Shown here in pieces: positions 36,096 to 44,917 of a stretch of 64,000 nucleotides of DNA. A program made the translations under genes and the position numbers. Every line of letters starts with the position of its first letter. Within the stretch, counting starts at the first letter, position 1. This DNA is from Bacillus piscicola (GTDB lineage: Bacteria; Bacillota; Bacilli; Bacillales; Marinococcaceae): NCBI RefSeq assembly GCF_022458745.1, contig NZ_JAJJJF010000007.1, positions 94,171 through 158,170 on the forward strand. The letters run 5' to 3'. The notes under the pieces are model-generated. The model had not been told where the DNA came from. It saw only the letters and a program-made list of their open reading frames with translations, and did not search any database.

Positions 36096-37193
36096 TTATT
36101 CAGAAAATGCCTCTTCAATATAGTTGTTTGTCCATAACCCGTCTTCTGTTGTGTCGTGTTTGTTTGTAACACCAGACATGTCACTGAACTCTACCAGAGG
36201 ATCTTGAGCATTATCCCAAGCGGCTTGAGTCATTTCTCCGTGTCCAACATAAACAGGAGACAATCCTTCCAGAGATGATTTAATCATCTCCTCCTCTACT
36301 CCTTCAAAATAGGAAACAATTGAAGCTGCCGCTTCTCCAGGGTTATTTTTTGTAAATTCAATTCCTTTTCCTAAAGCCCGCACGACACTAACCGCAATAT
36401 CAGGGTTCTTTTCTAAGTATTCACTCTTCGTGAAAACTGTTTCCCAAATTAATTCGGAATACATGGCGACCTCACTCAAGCGAATAGCGAGCTGTCCCCC
36501 TTCTTCAGCTTCAGCTAACGCTGAGAATGGTGGAGAAGCAATACCCCCATCAACAATACCTTCCTGCATACCGCCAACTTTTGTTCCATTGCCTGTCAGC
36601 TTAACAGTCTCAAGAGTGGAAGGGTCTTCACCAAATTCTTGTAATAAGTAACGCAAGTATACGTCACCGGAATCACCAATCTGGTTGGATCCTATTGTCG
36701 CCCCTGACAGGGCCGCTACTCTTTCTTCAATTGAAGAATCAAATGTAATATCCTTCTCTTTCATGTAAGAGTCGGAAAGTGCTACCTCATAAGTTAAAGC
36801 GGAGTTTAAGGACTGGATAGCGGTTAAATCTGCTCCGCTGTCAATAGCAGACAGCATAGCACGCGGCGCATTAATAGCAAATTGAGAATCTCCTGATAAA
36901 AGTGTAGCTGTTACTTGAGAGCCGCCACCACCAGAAGAAATTTGTGCATTAATTCCTTCTTCTTCAAAAAAACCACTCTCGATTGCAACGTACAACGGAG
37001 CGAAAGAGAGGATACGAGCCGGCTCTGCAAAAGTTATATCGGTCAGCTCCTCTGATTCACTCAGTCCATCTCCCGAATCTTGGTTGTCCGATCCGCTTGC
37101 TTCACTCTCTGAATTGGAACCGCCCGAAGAACCACAAGCGGCTAAAACAAACAATAAAAATGCCAAGAAAATAAAATATAAGTTTTTTTTCAC
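36096..37193 (-). CDS. ABC importer substrate-binding lipoprotein (NMT1/THI5-like)
   Basis: A 365-residue lipoprotein. The signal ends in VLAAC (Cys20), followed by a Ser/Gly/Glu linker. The mature part (ITFAEPARILSFAPLYVAIE, SGGGGSQVTATLLSG) matches the NMT1/SsuA periplasmic-binding fold that captures small organic acids or nitrogen/sulfur compounds. Start GTG at 37193 with GGCGGAG upstream. It lies 21 bases after the aspartate-dehydrogenase-like gene, in one transcription unit. Confidence 0.88.
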   Translation of the reverse strand: MKKNLYFIFLAFLLFVLAACGSSGGSNSESEASGSDNQDSGDGLSESEELTDITFAEPARILSFAPLYVAIESGFFEEEGINAQISSGGGGSQVTATLLSGDSQFAINAPRAMLSAIDSGADLTAIQSLNSALTYEVALSDSYMKEKDITFDSSIEERVAALSGATIGSNQIGDSGDVYLRYLLQEFGEDPSTLETVKLTGNGTKVGGMQEGIVDGGIASPPFSALAEAEEGGQLAIRLSEVAMYSELIWETVFTKSEYLEKNPDIAVSVVRALGKGIEFTKNNPGEAAASIVSYFEGVEEEMIKSSLEGLSPVYVGHGEMTQAAWDNAQDPLVEFSDMSGVTNKHDTTEDGLWTNNYIEEAFSE

Positions 37194-37214
37194 GGTATAC
37201 TCCGCCCTTCTTAA

Positions 37215-38006
37215 TCAATTACCCAGCTTTACAGCTTGGTCTTTATTCTGTAGTAAGGATAAAATACTTAAGGCTGCTAAATAACTTGTTTTTGGGTTAG
37301 TAGGCATTGGCTCATTTTCAATTGTTAAATGAAATTTCCCAAACGTCCCTGTCGCTTCAATCGTGTGAGTGTTTCTTTTTACGTTTGGATCAGCCACGAT
37401 AGTAACGTTAGTAAGATCTGCACCAATTCCTGTTAATGATAAAATAATGGATACATTTACATTCTTTGGAAAAGTGTCAATCGCTTCTTTTGCTTTTCCC
37501 TCAAAAACAATCATTTCTTTTTCCATGCTTTCATCTAGTCCGAGAGACTTTGGGCTTTTTATTGTCGTGATAGAAACCGCTTTCAATCCACCAAGAGAGT
37601 TAGATGATTTAATCATATCGATCCCACCAATTGCCCCAGATGGCAAATAAATATTTGCTTCATTCTGAGTAGCAATGGATTGAACACGTTCATAAAAGGC
37701 AAGATCACTCATCACGCCCACACTGCTTAAAAACAGATCCTTTCCCCGATCAAGAACCTTTTCAGAAAACGCTTTTGCCGCTTGTACGGTTGCAACTTCT
37801 ATCACAACATCAATTGGAGAACTGAGAAAGTCATCTATATTTCCGTAAAAGTCAGTATGATAGCTTGCTGCAAGTTCTGCACCAGACTTCTCATTTCTTC
37901 CATATAGCGATACAACATGAAAGTCAGCGTTTCTATCGTTTTCTCCGTGAATGGCCTCTAATAAGAATTGAGCCATATTACCAGTTCCAATTAATCCTAT
38001 ATTCAT
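37215..38006 (-). CDS. Aspartate dehydrogenase-like (NadX/DUF108) protein
   Basis: A 263-residue NAD(P)-dependent dehydrogenase-like protein. The Rossmann motif is GLIGTGNMAQ (residues 4-13). The C-terminal catalytic domain has NTHTIEATGTFGKFHLTIEN and PTNPKTSYLAALSIL, conserved in L-aspartate dehydrogenase, including the active-site histidine in NTHT. AAAGGTAATGA precedes the ATG. Outside NAD biosynthesis such proteins occur in catabolic clusters with unknown amino-acid or imino-acid substrates; no nadA/nadC is nearby, so a catabolic role is more likely. Confidence 0.82.
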   Translation of the reverse strand: MNIGLIGTGNMAQFLLEAIHGENDRNADFHVVSLYGRNEKSGAELAASYHTDFYGNIDDFLSSPIDVVIEVATVQAAKAFSEKVLDRGKDLFLSSVGVMSDLAFYERVQSIATQNEANIYLPSGAIGGIDMIKSSNSLGGLKAVSITTIKSPKSLGLDESMEKEMIVFEGKAKEAIDTFPKNVNVSIILSLTGIGADLTNVTIVADPNVKRNTHTIEATGTFGKFHLTIENEPMPTNPKTSYLAALSILSLLQNKDQAVKLGN

Positions 38007-38102
38007 ATCTCATTACCTTTATTTTTGTATTTTATTTATCTATCTAGAACTACTACCTTGCCATAGTTTTATTTGATAACTACAGCAAGGCTGCTCACTA
38101 CT

Positions 38103-38639
38103 TTACTTGTCGTTTATAATGGCTTCTCGTTCCTTAGCACGCTCTAAACGAACTTTTTCCAGCTCAGAGCCTTCCGGATACGTAGGCAAATTTGGTTTAA
38201 CAGCTCCCAGCATCACAAGCATCAGAGCCTCTTCATCGGAATCATTATGAATGCCTCTGTAAACCCCTGGAGGACTCGATATGACATCTCGTTCATTCAA
38301 TCTAATCTCTTGGACCGCTTCATCCTCCGGATACTGGATCATTGCTTTAACGGACCCTTTTAAAATAAAGAAAACTTCTTCTACGTCATCGTGAAGATGT
38401 AAAGGGCCGATACATCCAGCTGGCAAAACCATCGTGCTCAATGTGAAATGCTGTGCTTCAATAACATTTGCGTCATTATTAGCGGTAGCACCACGTCCAA
38501 TATAGCGCATTTGCGCACGTTTGTAACGAGGATCAATATCCTCCTGAAACTTTAATACATTCCAATCTAACGTACGGTCACCAAGACGCGCAACATACTT
38601 TTTTTCAAATTCTTCTACGGATAATTTTTCAACAGACAT
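38103..38639 (-). CDS. Cupin-domain protein
   Basis: A 178-residue single-cupin protein. Motif 1 is GPLHLHDDVEEVFFILKG (HxH...E metal ligands) and motif 2 is PPGVYRGIHN (third histidine); together they would bind Fe or Mn. AGGAGGG lies upstream. First gene of the five-gene unit cupin-nadX-like-ABC importer. It could be a dioxygenase, isomerase or sugar/acid-binding enzyme; the reaction is unknown. Confidence 0.82.
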   Translation of the reverse strand: MSVEKLSVEEFEKKYVARLGDRTLDWNVLKFQEDIDPRYKRAQMRYIGRGATANNDANVIEAQHFTLSTMVLPAGCIGPLHLHDDVEEVFFILKGSVKAMIQYPEDEAVQEIRLNERDVISSPPGVYRGIHNDSDEEALMLVMLGAVKPNLPTYPEGSELEKVRLERAKEREAIINDK

Positions 38640-38662
38640 TCAAATCCCTCCTAGATTTATTA

Positions 38663-38690
38663 CAGACAATGTTTTATATACAATACATTG
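38663..38690. promoter_or_regulatory. Candidate IclR operator in the cupin promoter
   Basis: ACAATG and CATTGT arms enclose GTTTTATATACAA (38671-38683). The same 13 bases with one change stand in front of the hydrolase-iclR unit at 40417. Confidence 0.55.
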
Positions 38691-38771
38691 TTTTGTTAAT
38701 GAAAATGATATCTTATGTAGAGTAATTCTGTCAATGCAATTTCAAGAAAATTTTAAAGAAAGAAAAACAAT

Positions 38772-38803
38772 AAAAAAACTTACCCTCTTTGTATGAGGAT
38801 AAG
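38772..38803 (-). terminator. Terminator of the hydrolase-iclR unit
   Basis: Minus strand CTTATCCTC, loop, GAGGGTAAG then TTTTTTT, about 20 bases after the iclR stop codon. So the regulator is transcribed apart from the cupin unit. Confidence 0.85.
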
Positions 38804-38822
38804 TATCTTCAAGTAAATAATA

Positions 38823-39584
38823 TTAAAAAATAGATAATTCCTTGCTTGTCGCCAAAATCGTGGGCAACGCTTCCCTCTCTAAAAAATCTGAATCGAAAGC
38901 ATTGGCTGGAATAGCCACGTTAATCGCAGCAAAAACTTCATTATTTCTATATACTGGTACAGCAACGGAAGAAACAGAGGCACGGAACTCCTTTTTCGAT
39001 ATAGCATATCCTTTTTCTCTGATTTGTTCCAATTCCTCCATGAATTTTTCTTTGGCTGTGTATGTAGTGTCTGTAAACTGCTCTAACAGGTTTCCGTTTT
39101 TAAATAAATCATTTATATACTGATCACTTTGAAAAGCTATTAGCAACTTTCCATTAGCCGTAGCATGAGCAGGTAATCTCAACCCAGGATTCACATTAAT
39201 AGAAGTTAAACCTGGTATAGAGGCAACACCTACATAAACCACTTCTGTACCATCCAATATTGATAAATAACAAGAAGCCTTAATATCATCCTTTGCTTTC
39301 TCTAGATAAGGCTGAAATAATTGCGGGAAGCGCAAGCTGCTTAAATAACTAAACCCTAACTCCATGACCTTCGGTGTCAACTGATATCTTTTGGTCAAAG
39401 GATCCTGCTTTACGTACCCCATGTCCTGGAGAGTGAACATTAATCGATAGGGAATCGTACGACTTACATTAAGCATTTTTGAGATTTCAACTAAAGATAA
39501 TGTTTCATGATTTTCATCAAATAACTTTATAACTTGTAGTCCTCTTTTTAAAGAATTTGCTATATATTTATCTTCTTTAGACAT
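38823..39584 (-). CDS. IclR-family transcriptional regulator
   Basis: A 253-residue regulator. The N-terminal winged helix (about 8-70) contains RGLQVIKLFDE and LSLVEISKMLNVSRTIPYRLMFT; the C-terminal GAF-like effector domain has LRLPAHATANGKLLIAF and AKEKFMEELEQIREKGYAIS. It lies 13 bases downstream of an alpha/beta hydrolase gene. It probably senses the substrate or an intermediate of the neighbouring pathway and binds the shared motif in front of both units. Confidence 0.9.
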   Translation of the reverse strand: MSKEDKYIANSLKRGLQVIKLFDENHETLSLVEISKMLNVSRTIPYRLMFTLQDMGYVKQDPLTKRYQLTPKVMELGFSYLSSLRFPQLFQPYLEKAKDDIKASCYLSILDGTEVVYVGVASIPGLTSINVNPGLRLPAHATANGKLLIAFQSDQYINDLFKNGNLLEQFTDTTYTAKEKFMEELEQIREKGYAISKKEFRASVSSVAVPVYRNNEVFAAINVAIPANAFDSDFLEREALPTILATSKELSIF

Positions 39585-39597
39585 GTAAATACCACCC

Positions 39598-40392
39598 TTA
39601 CTTCTTTTCTATGAGGAAGTCTTCAACTATTCCGTTAAATGAGTCGGGATCTTCCATATAGCACAAGTGACCTGTTCTCGGGATCAGCTGAAGAGTAGAA
39701 TCCTGAAGCCGATCATGAATAAATTTTGAATCCTCAGGTGGTGTAATATTATCTAATTCTCCGCATATTACAAGTGTAGGTGCCGAAATTTTATTAAAAA
39801 TCATTGTTTGGTCTAAGTTGTAAAGCGAGTAAGACACAGAACGGTAACCAGGCCCCCTTACTTGTGACATAATTTGTTCAGCTCTTTCTATCAACTCTTC
39901 ACTTGCATAAGAAGAAAACAAATTTCTTGTTCTCTTTTTAGCCAAAGCTTCCGGACCTTCTACATCAATAGCATATATCCGGTTATTTAACTTTGCTTTA
40001 TTTTTTGACTCCGTTACAACAGCAGCTCCCCTTGGAGGATCAGAAAGAACTAATTTATCAACTTTTTCTGCAAAACGATATGCAAAATCAATCGCAATGG
40101 CTGCCCCCATTGAATGTCCCAGTAGAAAAACGGATTTAATTTTTAATTTTTCAAGAACCTTATTTAATACATCTGAAAACTCCTGGAAAGTCTCAAAATC
40201 AGGGTGAGGATCTGAACTTTTCCCGTATCCTGGAGCATCCCACGCTATAACGCGAAATGATTTAGACAGTTCTTCTAATTGATTATCCCAAGATTGCGCA
40301 TTATTTCCCAATCCGTGTAGAATAAATAAAACAGGACCATTGCCTTTCATTCGGTAATGAATCTTACCAAACTCTAATTGAACATATGGCAT
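39598..40392 (-). CDS. Alpha/beta hydrolase (enol-lactonase-like)
   Basis: A 264-residue hydrolase. Nucleophile elbow GHSMG (Ser near residue 96), acid Asp in GELDNITPPE and His in RTGHLCYMEDP form the triad; the oxyanion HGLGNNAQSWDNQ is also clear. AAAGGAGGGGG precedes the ATG. Sequence type resembles lactonases and C-C bond hydrolases of ring-degradation pathways. It is the first gene of the iclR unit and probably an enzyme of the same pathway as the cupin and dehydrogenase. Confidence 0.85.
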   Translation of the reverse strand: MPYVQLEFGKIHYRMKGNGPVLFILHGLGNNAQSWDNQLEELSKSFRVIAWDAPGYGKSSDPHPDFETFQEFSDVLNKVLEKLKIKSVFLLGHSMGAAIAIDFAYRFAEKVDKLVLSDPPRGAAVVTESKNKAKLNNRIYAIDVEGPEALAKKRTRNLFSSYASEELIERAEQIMSQVRGPGYRSVSYSLYNLDQTMIFNKISAPTLVICGELDNITPPEDSKFIHDRLQDSTLQLIPRTGHLCYMEDPDSFNGIVEDFLIEKK

Positions 40393-40410
40393 ATTCCCCC
40401 TCCTTTCCGC

Positions 40411-40432
40411 AACATAGTTTTATATGCAAAAC
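40411..40432. promoter_or_regulatory. Candidate IclR operator before the hydrolase gene
   Basis: GTTTTATATGCAAAAC (from 40417) is a near palindrome, about 25 bp before the start codon, and nearly repeats the motif at 38671. Confidence 0.55.
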
Positions 40433-40540
40433 TTAATAAAAGTATATTTCTACAAGTAGGAAGTGTCAACCAATTTATTTCATTTGATGACAGTGTGTTT
40501 TTTTGGTTTTATTTACGTGTGTACCGGTCCCTATCCTTTT

Positions 40541-41036
40541 TTAATACTCCAGTACTTGTGGTCTGATCTCCGGCTCAACAGCTGATTCAGTGGCAATGGT
40601 AGGCGTTCCTACCACCCGCGGGAAGTCATCTCCCCTCATTCTAAATTCAACTCGAATGGTATATGCTGTATTCGGTTTCAAGTCCGTGATGGTATACTCG
40701 GAAGCCCCTCCCTCGGGATATTCTTCTTTATCATCGTACTGAACTCTAATATCAGTATGTCCCGCAATGTTACCCCAGGTAAGCGTAATCGAATTGCTTG
40801 TCGATATCGCACTCACTTCTACTATCTCTGTCCCTGGCTCCAGTCCGTTTATCGGACCTTCTACCGTTAATGTTACATCCTCATAACCGGCAGCCTTTAT
40901 CGTAATCGTATACGAGCCTTCATCTGGAAATAATTCAGGGGTAAAGTCTTTCCTCTACATCCACTCTTGCTTTCACCGATGTGCTTTCTATTACATAATC
41001 CTGCTAATCCACTAATACCATTTCCTCCGAGCCTTT
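40541..41036 (-). pseudogene. Remnant of an SLH/Ig surface-protein gene (3' end)
   Basis: The last 90 residues ([20 protein letters not shown] through RPQVLEY) and the preceding [21 protein letters not shown] match the C-terminus of the 48070-51423 protein at about 85-90 percent by eye. Upstream there is a frameshift near 40950 and an in-frame TAG in GSEEMVLVD-stop-QDYVIES. There is no start, signal or SLH region, so it is a decayed duplicate. Confidence 0.85.
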
Positions 41037-41039
41037 GAA

Positions 41040-41225
41040 GCCGCGAAAAGTAGTATTTCAGAAAATAACGACTCCATTGGCCGTATATGACGTTGTGAAA
41101 TGGAGCATGGGATAAAATGACAGCATCATAGAGCACCTATGAAGCTGCGAAAAGATGTTTTGTGAAAAATAACAGCGCCGTAGTGCCCACTAACTCTCGA
41201 TTCCAGCGCTCATTCTCTGGTTATA
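41040..41225 (-). repeat. 52-bp units plus 21-bp remnant, second copy of composite block
   Basis: AATAACGACTCCATTG with decayed following units and a final CTCTCGATTC/TTCTCTGG pair. It is nearly the same sequence as 25940-26172 but has one 52-bp unit fewer. Confidence 0.8.
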
Positions 41226-41234
41226 ATCGAGTGT

Positions 41235-42119
41235 TTACGGTTGAAAGTACTGCAGGACAAATCGTATCCATTCCTTTGCAGCGTGAGACGGGTAGCTGTT
41301 TTTTCGCCAAATAATAGCGAGATCCCAGGAGAGTATCGGATTCGTTACTTCCAGGACAGCAACTCCCGCCAAGTCTGCCTTTTGACAAAGTGTCTCGGGG
41401 ACGAAGGTAACCCCAAGGTTTTTTTTGGCCATCTCCATAAGAAAATCCCATTGGGTGCTTTCATGAATAATGTGTGGTTCAAATCCCGAACGAATACACC
41501 CTTCCCTCACCCGGTTATAAACGGAAAAACCTCGCTGGAACATAAGAAAGGGCTCGTTTCGCAGCTCTTCCATCCGTATGCGCTTTTTATTCGCCAGTCG
41601 ATGAGCGGAGGAGACAATCAGCAACAGACGCTTGCGGACAATGGGATGGACCTCAAATAGGTCAGTTTCCACTGGCATAATGGCGATGCCGACATCAATG
41701 CTGCCTTCGAGGAGTGCTTCCTCCATAATTTTGGCCCCTTCCTCTTTAATAATCATCTCCGTATCAGGATAACGAGCTTGAAACGCTGCTATCACATCAG
41801 GGAACAAGGTGGATCCTATAACAGGAGGAAGGCCAAAACGAAAGCTCCCTTTTTTATGTGTTCTTATCTCATCAGCGACTCGTTCCATGTCGTCCGCGGC
41901 TCGTATGACTTGCTGGGCGTGTTTCAGCATCGTTTTTCCTTCTTCGGTTATACGCAAGTGCCGGGTAGAACGATCGAACAGCTTCATTCCCAGTTCTTCT
42001 TCCAGCTGGGAGATCACTTTGCTTAACGTTGGCTGCGAGACATGTAAGGCATGACTTGCTTTGGAAAAACTCTGTTCCTTGTTCACTTCTAAAAAGAAAC
42101 GTAGTTGTTTCAATTCCAT
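41235..42119 (-). CDS. LysR-family transcriptional regulator
   Basis: A 294-residue regulator. The N-terminal helix-turn-helix ([20 protein letters not shown] then [17 protein letters not shown]) is followed by a substrate-binding effector domain ([18 protein letters not shown]). It is divergent from scoA, with an inverted repeat between them. It likely activates scoA-scoB-thiolase in response to a keto-acid or CoA-pathway metabolite. Confidence 0.9.
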   Translation of the reverse strand: MELKQLRFFLEVNKEQSFSKASHALHVSQPTLSKVISQLEEELGMKLFDRSTRHLRITEEGKTMLKHAQQVIRAADDMERVADEIRTHKKGSFRFGLPPVIGSTLFPDVIAAFQARYPDTEMIIKEEGAKIMEEALLEGSIDVGIAIMPVETDLFEVHPIVRKRLLLIVSSAHRLANKKRIRMEELRNEPFLMFQRGFSVYNRVREGCIRSGFEPHIIHESTQWDFLMEMAKKNLGVTFVPETLCQKADLAGVAVLEVTNPILSWDLAIIWRKNSYPSHAAKEWIRFVLQYFQP

Positions 42120-42167
42120 GTCGTCACCTTTATTCCTTTTTTGAATAAATATATGTTATTTATCTAT

Positions 42168-42194
42168 TTTACTAATGTAAGCGCTATTAGTAAA
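42168..42194. promoter_or_regulatory. LysR-type operator between lysR and scoA
   Basis: Perfect 9-base arms TTTACTAAT and ATTAGTAAA with 9 bases between. It is midway in the 117-bp divergent promoter region and contains the T-N11-A pattern of LysR boxes. Confidence 0.75.
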
Positions 42195-42236
42195 CTAGTA
42201 GTAAGCACGGAATTAATGAAACGAGGAGGTTATGTT

Positions 42237-42932
42237 ATGTCAAAAGTGACGACGTCTTTTGAAGAAAGTGTCCGCTCCATTAAAGACGGGGACACGGTCA
42301 TTGTTGGTGGATTCGGCCTGAGCGGCATTCCCGAAAACACAATAAAAGCACTGGCAGAACAAGGTACGAAAAATCTGACGGTGGTGAGTAATAACTGTGG
42401 TGTGGACGATTGGGGTCTTGGTCTGCTGCTTCAAAACAAGCAAATCAAAAAAATGATTGCCTCTTACGTAGGAGAAAACAAAACGTTTGAAGCGCAATAT
42501 TTAAGCGGAGAACTGGAAGTAGAGCTTGTACCGCAGGGCACACTCGCAGAGAGAATCCGGGCTGGGGGTGCAGGTATCCGTGGATTTTACACACCCACCG
42601 GAGTAGGAACACCGATTGCTGAGGGGAAAGAACACAAGGAATTCAACGGAAAAATGTGCCTGCTTGAGGAAGCCATTACCGGAGATGTTGCCCTAGTAAA
42701 GGCATGGAAAGGCGACACTTTTGGGAACTTGGTATATCGCTATACTGCCCGTAACTTTAACCCGATCGCGGCAGCAGCCGGCCAGCACACAATCGCAGAA
42801 GTGGAAGAGTTGGTGGAGCCAGGCGATATCGATCCAAACTATGTCCATACTCCTGGCATCTACGTTCAGAATATTATAAAAGGGGAAGCTTTTGAAAAAA
42901 GAATTGAAAAATTAACCGTACGTCAAGCTTAA
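42237..42932 (+). CDS. scoA: 3-oxoacid CoA-transferase subunit A
   Basis: A 231-residue alpha subunit of succinyl-CoA:acetoacetate (or acetate:acetoacetate) CoA-transferase. [16 protein letters not shown] near the start and [16 protein letters not shown] are family signatures. ATG at 42237 follows GAGGAGGT; longer frames upstream would run into the operator. First gene of scoA-scoB-thl, activating acetoacetate to acetoacetyl-CoA. Confidence 0.93.
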   Translation: MSKVTTSFEESVRSIKDGDTVIVGGFGLSGIPENTIKALAEQGTKNLTVVSNNCGVDDWGLGLLLQNKQIKKMIASYVGENKTFEAQYLSGELEVELVPQGTLAERIRAGGAGIRGFYTPTGVGTPIAEGKEHKEFNGKMCLLEEAITGDVALVKAWKGDTFGNLVYRYTARNFNPIAAAAGQHTIAEVEELVEPGDIDPNYVHTPGIYVQNIIKGEAFEKRIEKLTVRQA

Positions 42933-42950
42933 AAAGGATGGTGAGTGAGA

Positions 42951-43610
42951 ATGAGTAATGCTCGTGAGAATATTATTTCCCGTGCTGTTCAAGAAGTAGA
43001 AGATGGAATGAACGTGAATCTAGGAATCGGCATGCCAACGTTGATTGCAGATCGCATCCCCGCTACAAAAAGTGTTTTTTTACACTCGGAAAATGGTTTA
43101 CTCGGCATTGGACACTATCCTCTTGCTGGGGAAGAAGATGCCGATTTGATCAATGCCGGTAAGGAAACAGTTACCGCCAAAAAAGGCGCCTCTTGCTTTG
43201 ATAATGCCGAGTCGTTCGGGATGATCCGCGGCGGTCATATTGATCTGGCAATCCTCGGTGGCATGGAAGTTTCGGAGACGGGTGATTTGGCGAACTGGAT
43301 GATCCCCGGGAAAATGGTGAAAGGCATGGGCGGTGCGATGGACATTGTCCAAGGGGCCAAGAAAGTAGTCATCATCATGAACCATGTGAATAAACAAGGA
43401 CAATCAAAAGTCAAATCCCGTTGTGAGCTGCCCCTAACGGGAAGTAATGTTGTCGACCGTTTAATTACGGATATGGCCGTGTTTGATTTCACTGATAAGG
43501 GCATGGTGTTAAAAGAGATTTTACCAGGCGCTGATCTTGAGTCTGTGCGAGCTCATACGGAAGCATCTTTTCAAGTAGATAAGGCTGTCTATCTGAAGGA
43601 GGAAGCCTAA
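42951..43610 (+). CDS. scoB: 3-oxoacid CoA-transferase subunit B
   Basis: A 219-residue beta subunit carrying the catalytic glutamate: SENGLLGIG with Glu47. GIGMPTLIADRIP and GGHIDLAILGGMEVS are further family motifs. ATG at 42951 is preferred over a GTG two codons upstream for spacing to GGTGAG. The stop codon abuts the thiolase start. Confidence 0.93.
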   Translation: MSNARENIISRAVQEVEDGMNVNLGIGMPTLIADRIPATKSVFLHSENGLLGIGHYPLAGEEDADLINAGKETVTAKKGASCFDNAESFGMIRGGHIDLAILGGMEVSETGDLANWMIPGKMVKGMGGAMDIVQGAKKVVIIMNHVNKQGQSKVKSRCELPLTGSNVVDRLITDMAVFDFTDKGMVLKEILPGADLESVRAHTEASFQVDKAVYLKEEA

Positions 43611-44798
43611 GTGAGCGGGGAAAATATCGTCATCGCAAGTGCTGTTCGCACCCCTATTGCTACCTTTCGTGGTGCGTTTAAAAACGTCTCCGCAGTGGAT
43701 CTTGGTGCCGTCGTTATCCAATCGGCTCTTGAGCGTGCCGGTGTAAAAAACGACCAAGTCGATGAAGTAATCATGGGCAATGTCCTGCAGGCCGGGATTG
43801 GGCAGAACCCAGCCCGGAATGCAGCACTGCAAGCTGGCCTTCCTGAAACCGTCCCGGCTATGACAATTAATAAAGTGTGCGGGTCCGGCTTAAAGGCCGT
43901 CCACCTCGCTTCCCAAGCCATCCAGACAGGAGACGCGGACATTGTCGTGGCCGGCGGGATGGAAAACATGAGCCAGGCCCCCTATTTGGTAAAAGGTGCA
44001 CGCGACGGATTTGGAATGGGAGATCAGAAGCTCGTCGACAGCATGATTGCGGATGGTCTCACCTGTGCAATGGAAGGGTACCACATGGGAATCACAGCCG
44101 AAAATATCAACGAACGATTCGGCATTACACGAGAAGAACAAGACAACTTTGCAGCCCGGAGTCAGGAAAAAGCCACATATGCCCAGGAAAATGGCGTGTT
44201 TGCAGAAGAAATAGTTCCCGTTCCCGTGCCACAGCGGAAAGGCGATCCGCTCGTCGTAGAACACGACGAAGGCATTCGCCCAGGAACATCGACAGAAAAA
44301 CTTGGGAAACTGCGGCCGGCTTTCCAAAAAGACGGAAGTGTGACGGCAGGGAACTCCTCCGGGATTAACGACGGAGCAGCTGCTCTTGTTGTCATGAGCG
44401 AAAGACGCGCGCAGGAACTCGGCATCACCCCGCTTTGTCGTATCCGGTCCAACGCAAGTGCTGCCATTAACCCAAGTGTCATGGGCCTCGGCCCCGTCAC
44501 GGCAACCAAACGCGCACTAGAGAGAGCAGAAATGTCAATAAGTGACCTTGATTTAGTAGAGGCAAACGAAGCATTTGCTGCTCAATCTATTGCCGTCCAG
44601 CGGGAATTGAACATTGATCCGGAACGCTTGAATGTTAACGGAGGAGCTATCGCGCTTGGCCATCCCATTGGTGCAAGCGGAGCTCGTGTCCTCGTGACTC
44701 TCTTATATGAAATGAAACGACGCGGCAGCGCCACCGGTCTTGCCACTCTCTGTATTGGCGGCGGGCAAGGTGTCGCAACCGTGGTAGAGCAGCTCTAG
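43611..44798 (+). CDS. Acetyl-CoA acetyltransferase (thiolase)
   Basis: A 395-residue thiolase, splitting acetoacetyl-CoA into two acetyl-CoA. Acyl-accepting Cys90 lies in [28 protein letters not shown] (catalytic His) and CIGGGQG (second Cys) are intact. GTG start directly after the scoB stop, with GGAGG inside scoB. Completes the acetone-to-acetyl-CoA route in this window. A 120-bp diverged copy of its 3' part lies at 47848-47969. Confidence 0.95.
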   Translation: MSGENIVIASAVRTPIATFRGAFKNVSAVDLGAVVIQSALERAGVKNDQVDEVIMGNVLQAGIGQNPARNAALQAGLPETVPAMTINKVCGSGLKAVHLASQAIQTGDADIVVAGGMENMSQAPYLVKGARDGFGMGDQKLVDSMIADGLTCAMEGYHMGITAENINERFGITREEQDNFAARSQEKATYAQENGVFAEEIVPVPVPQRKGDPLVVEHDEGIRPGTSTEKLGKLRPAFQKDGSVTAGNSSGINDGAAALVVMSERRAQELGITPLCRIRSNASAAINPSVMGLGPVTATKRALERAEMSISDLDLVEANEAFAAQSIAVQRELNIDPERLNVNGGAIALGHPIGASGARVLVTLLYEMKRRGSATGLATLCIGGGQGVATVVEQL

Positions 44799-44870
44799 CA
44801 TGGTGCTCTCCAGAAATCGCAAAGAAAAATTTTTACAAGATAAGCCGTCAGATACACTTCACTCATTACA

Positions 44871-44903
44871 TGCCAACCCAAGAACCCCTGGGTTGGCATT
44901 TTT
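44871..44903. terminator. Terminator between thiolase and AtoE-like genes
   Basis: TGCCAACCCA, loop, TGGGTTGGCA, then TTTTT. It serves the sco-thl operon, and its complement may also serve the opposing gene. Confidence 0.9.
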
Positions 44904-44917
44904 CGTTTTTGCGTGCA

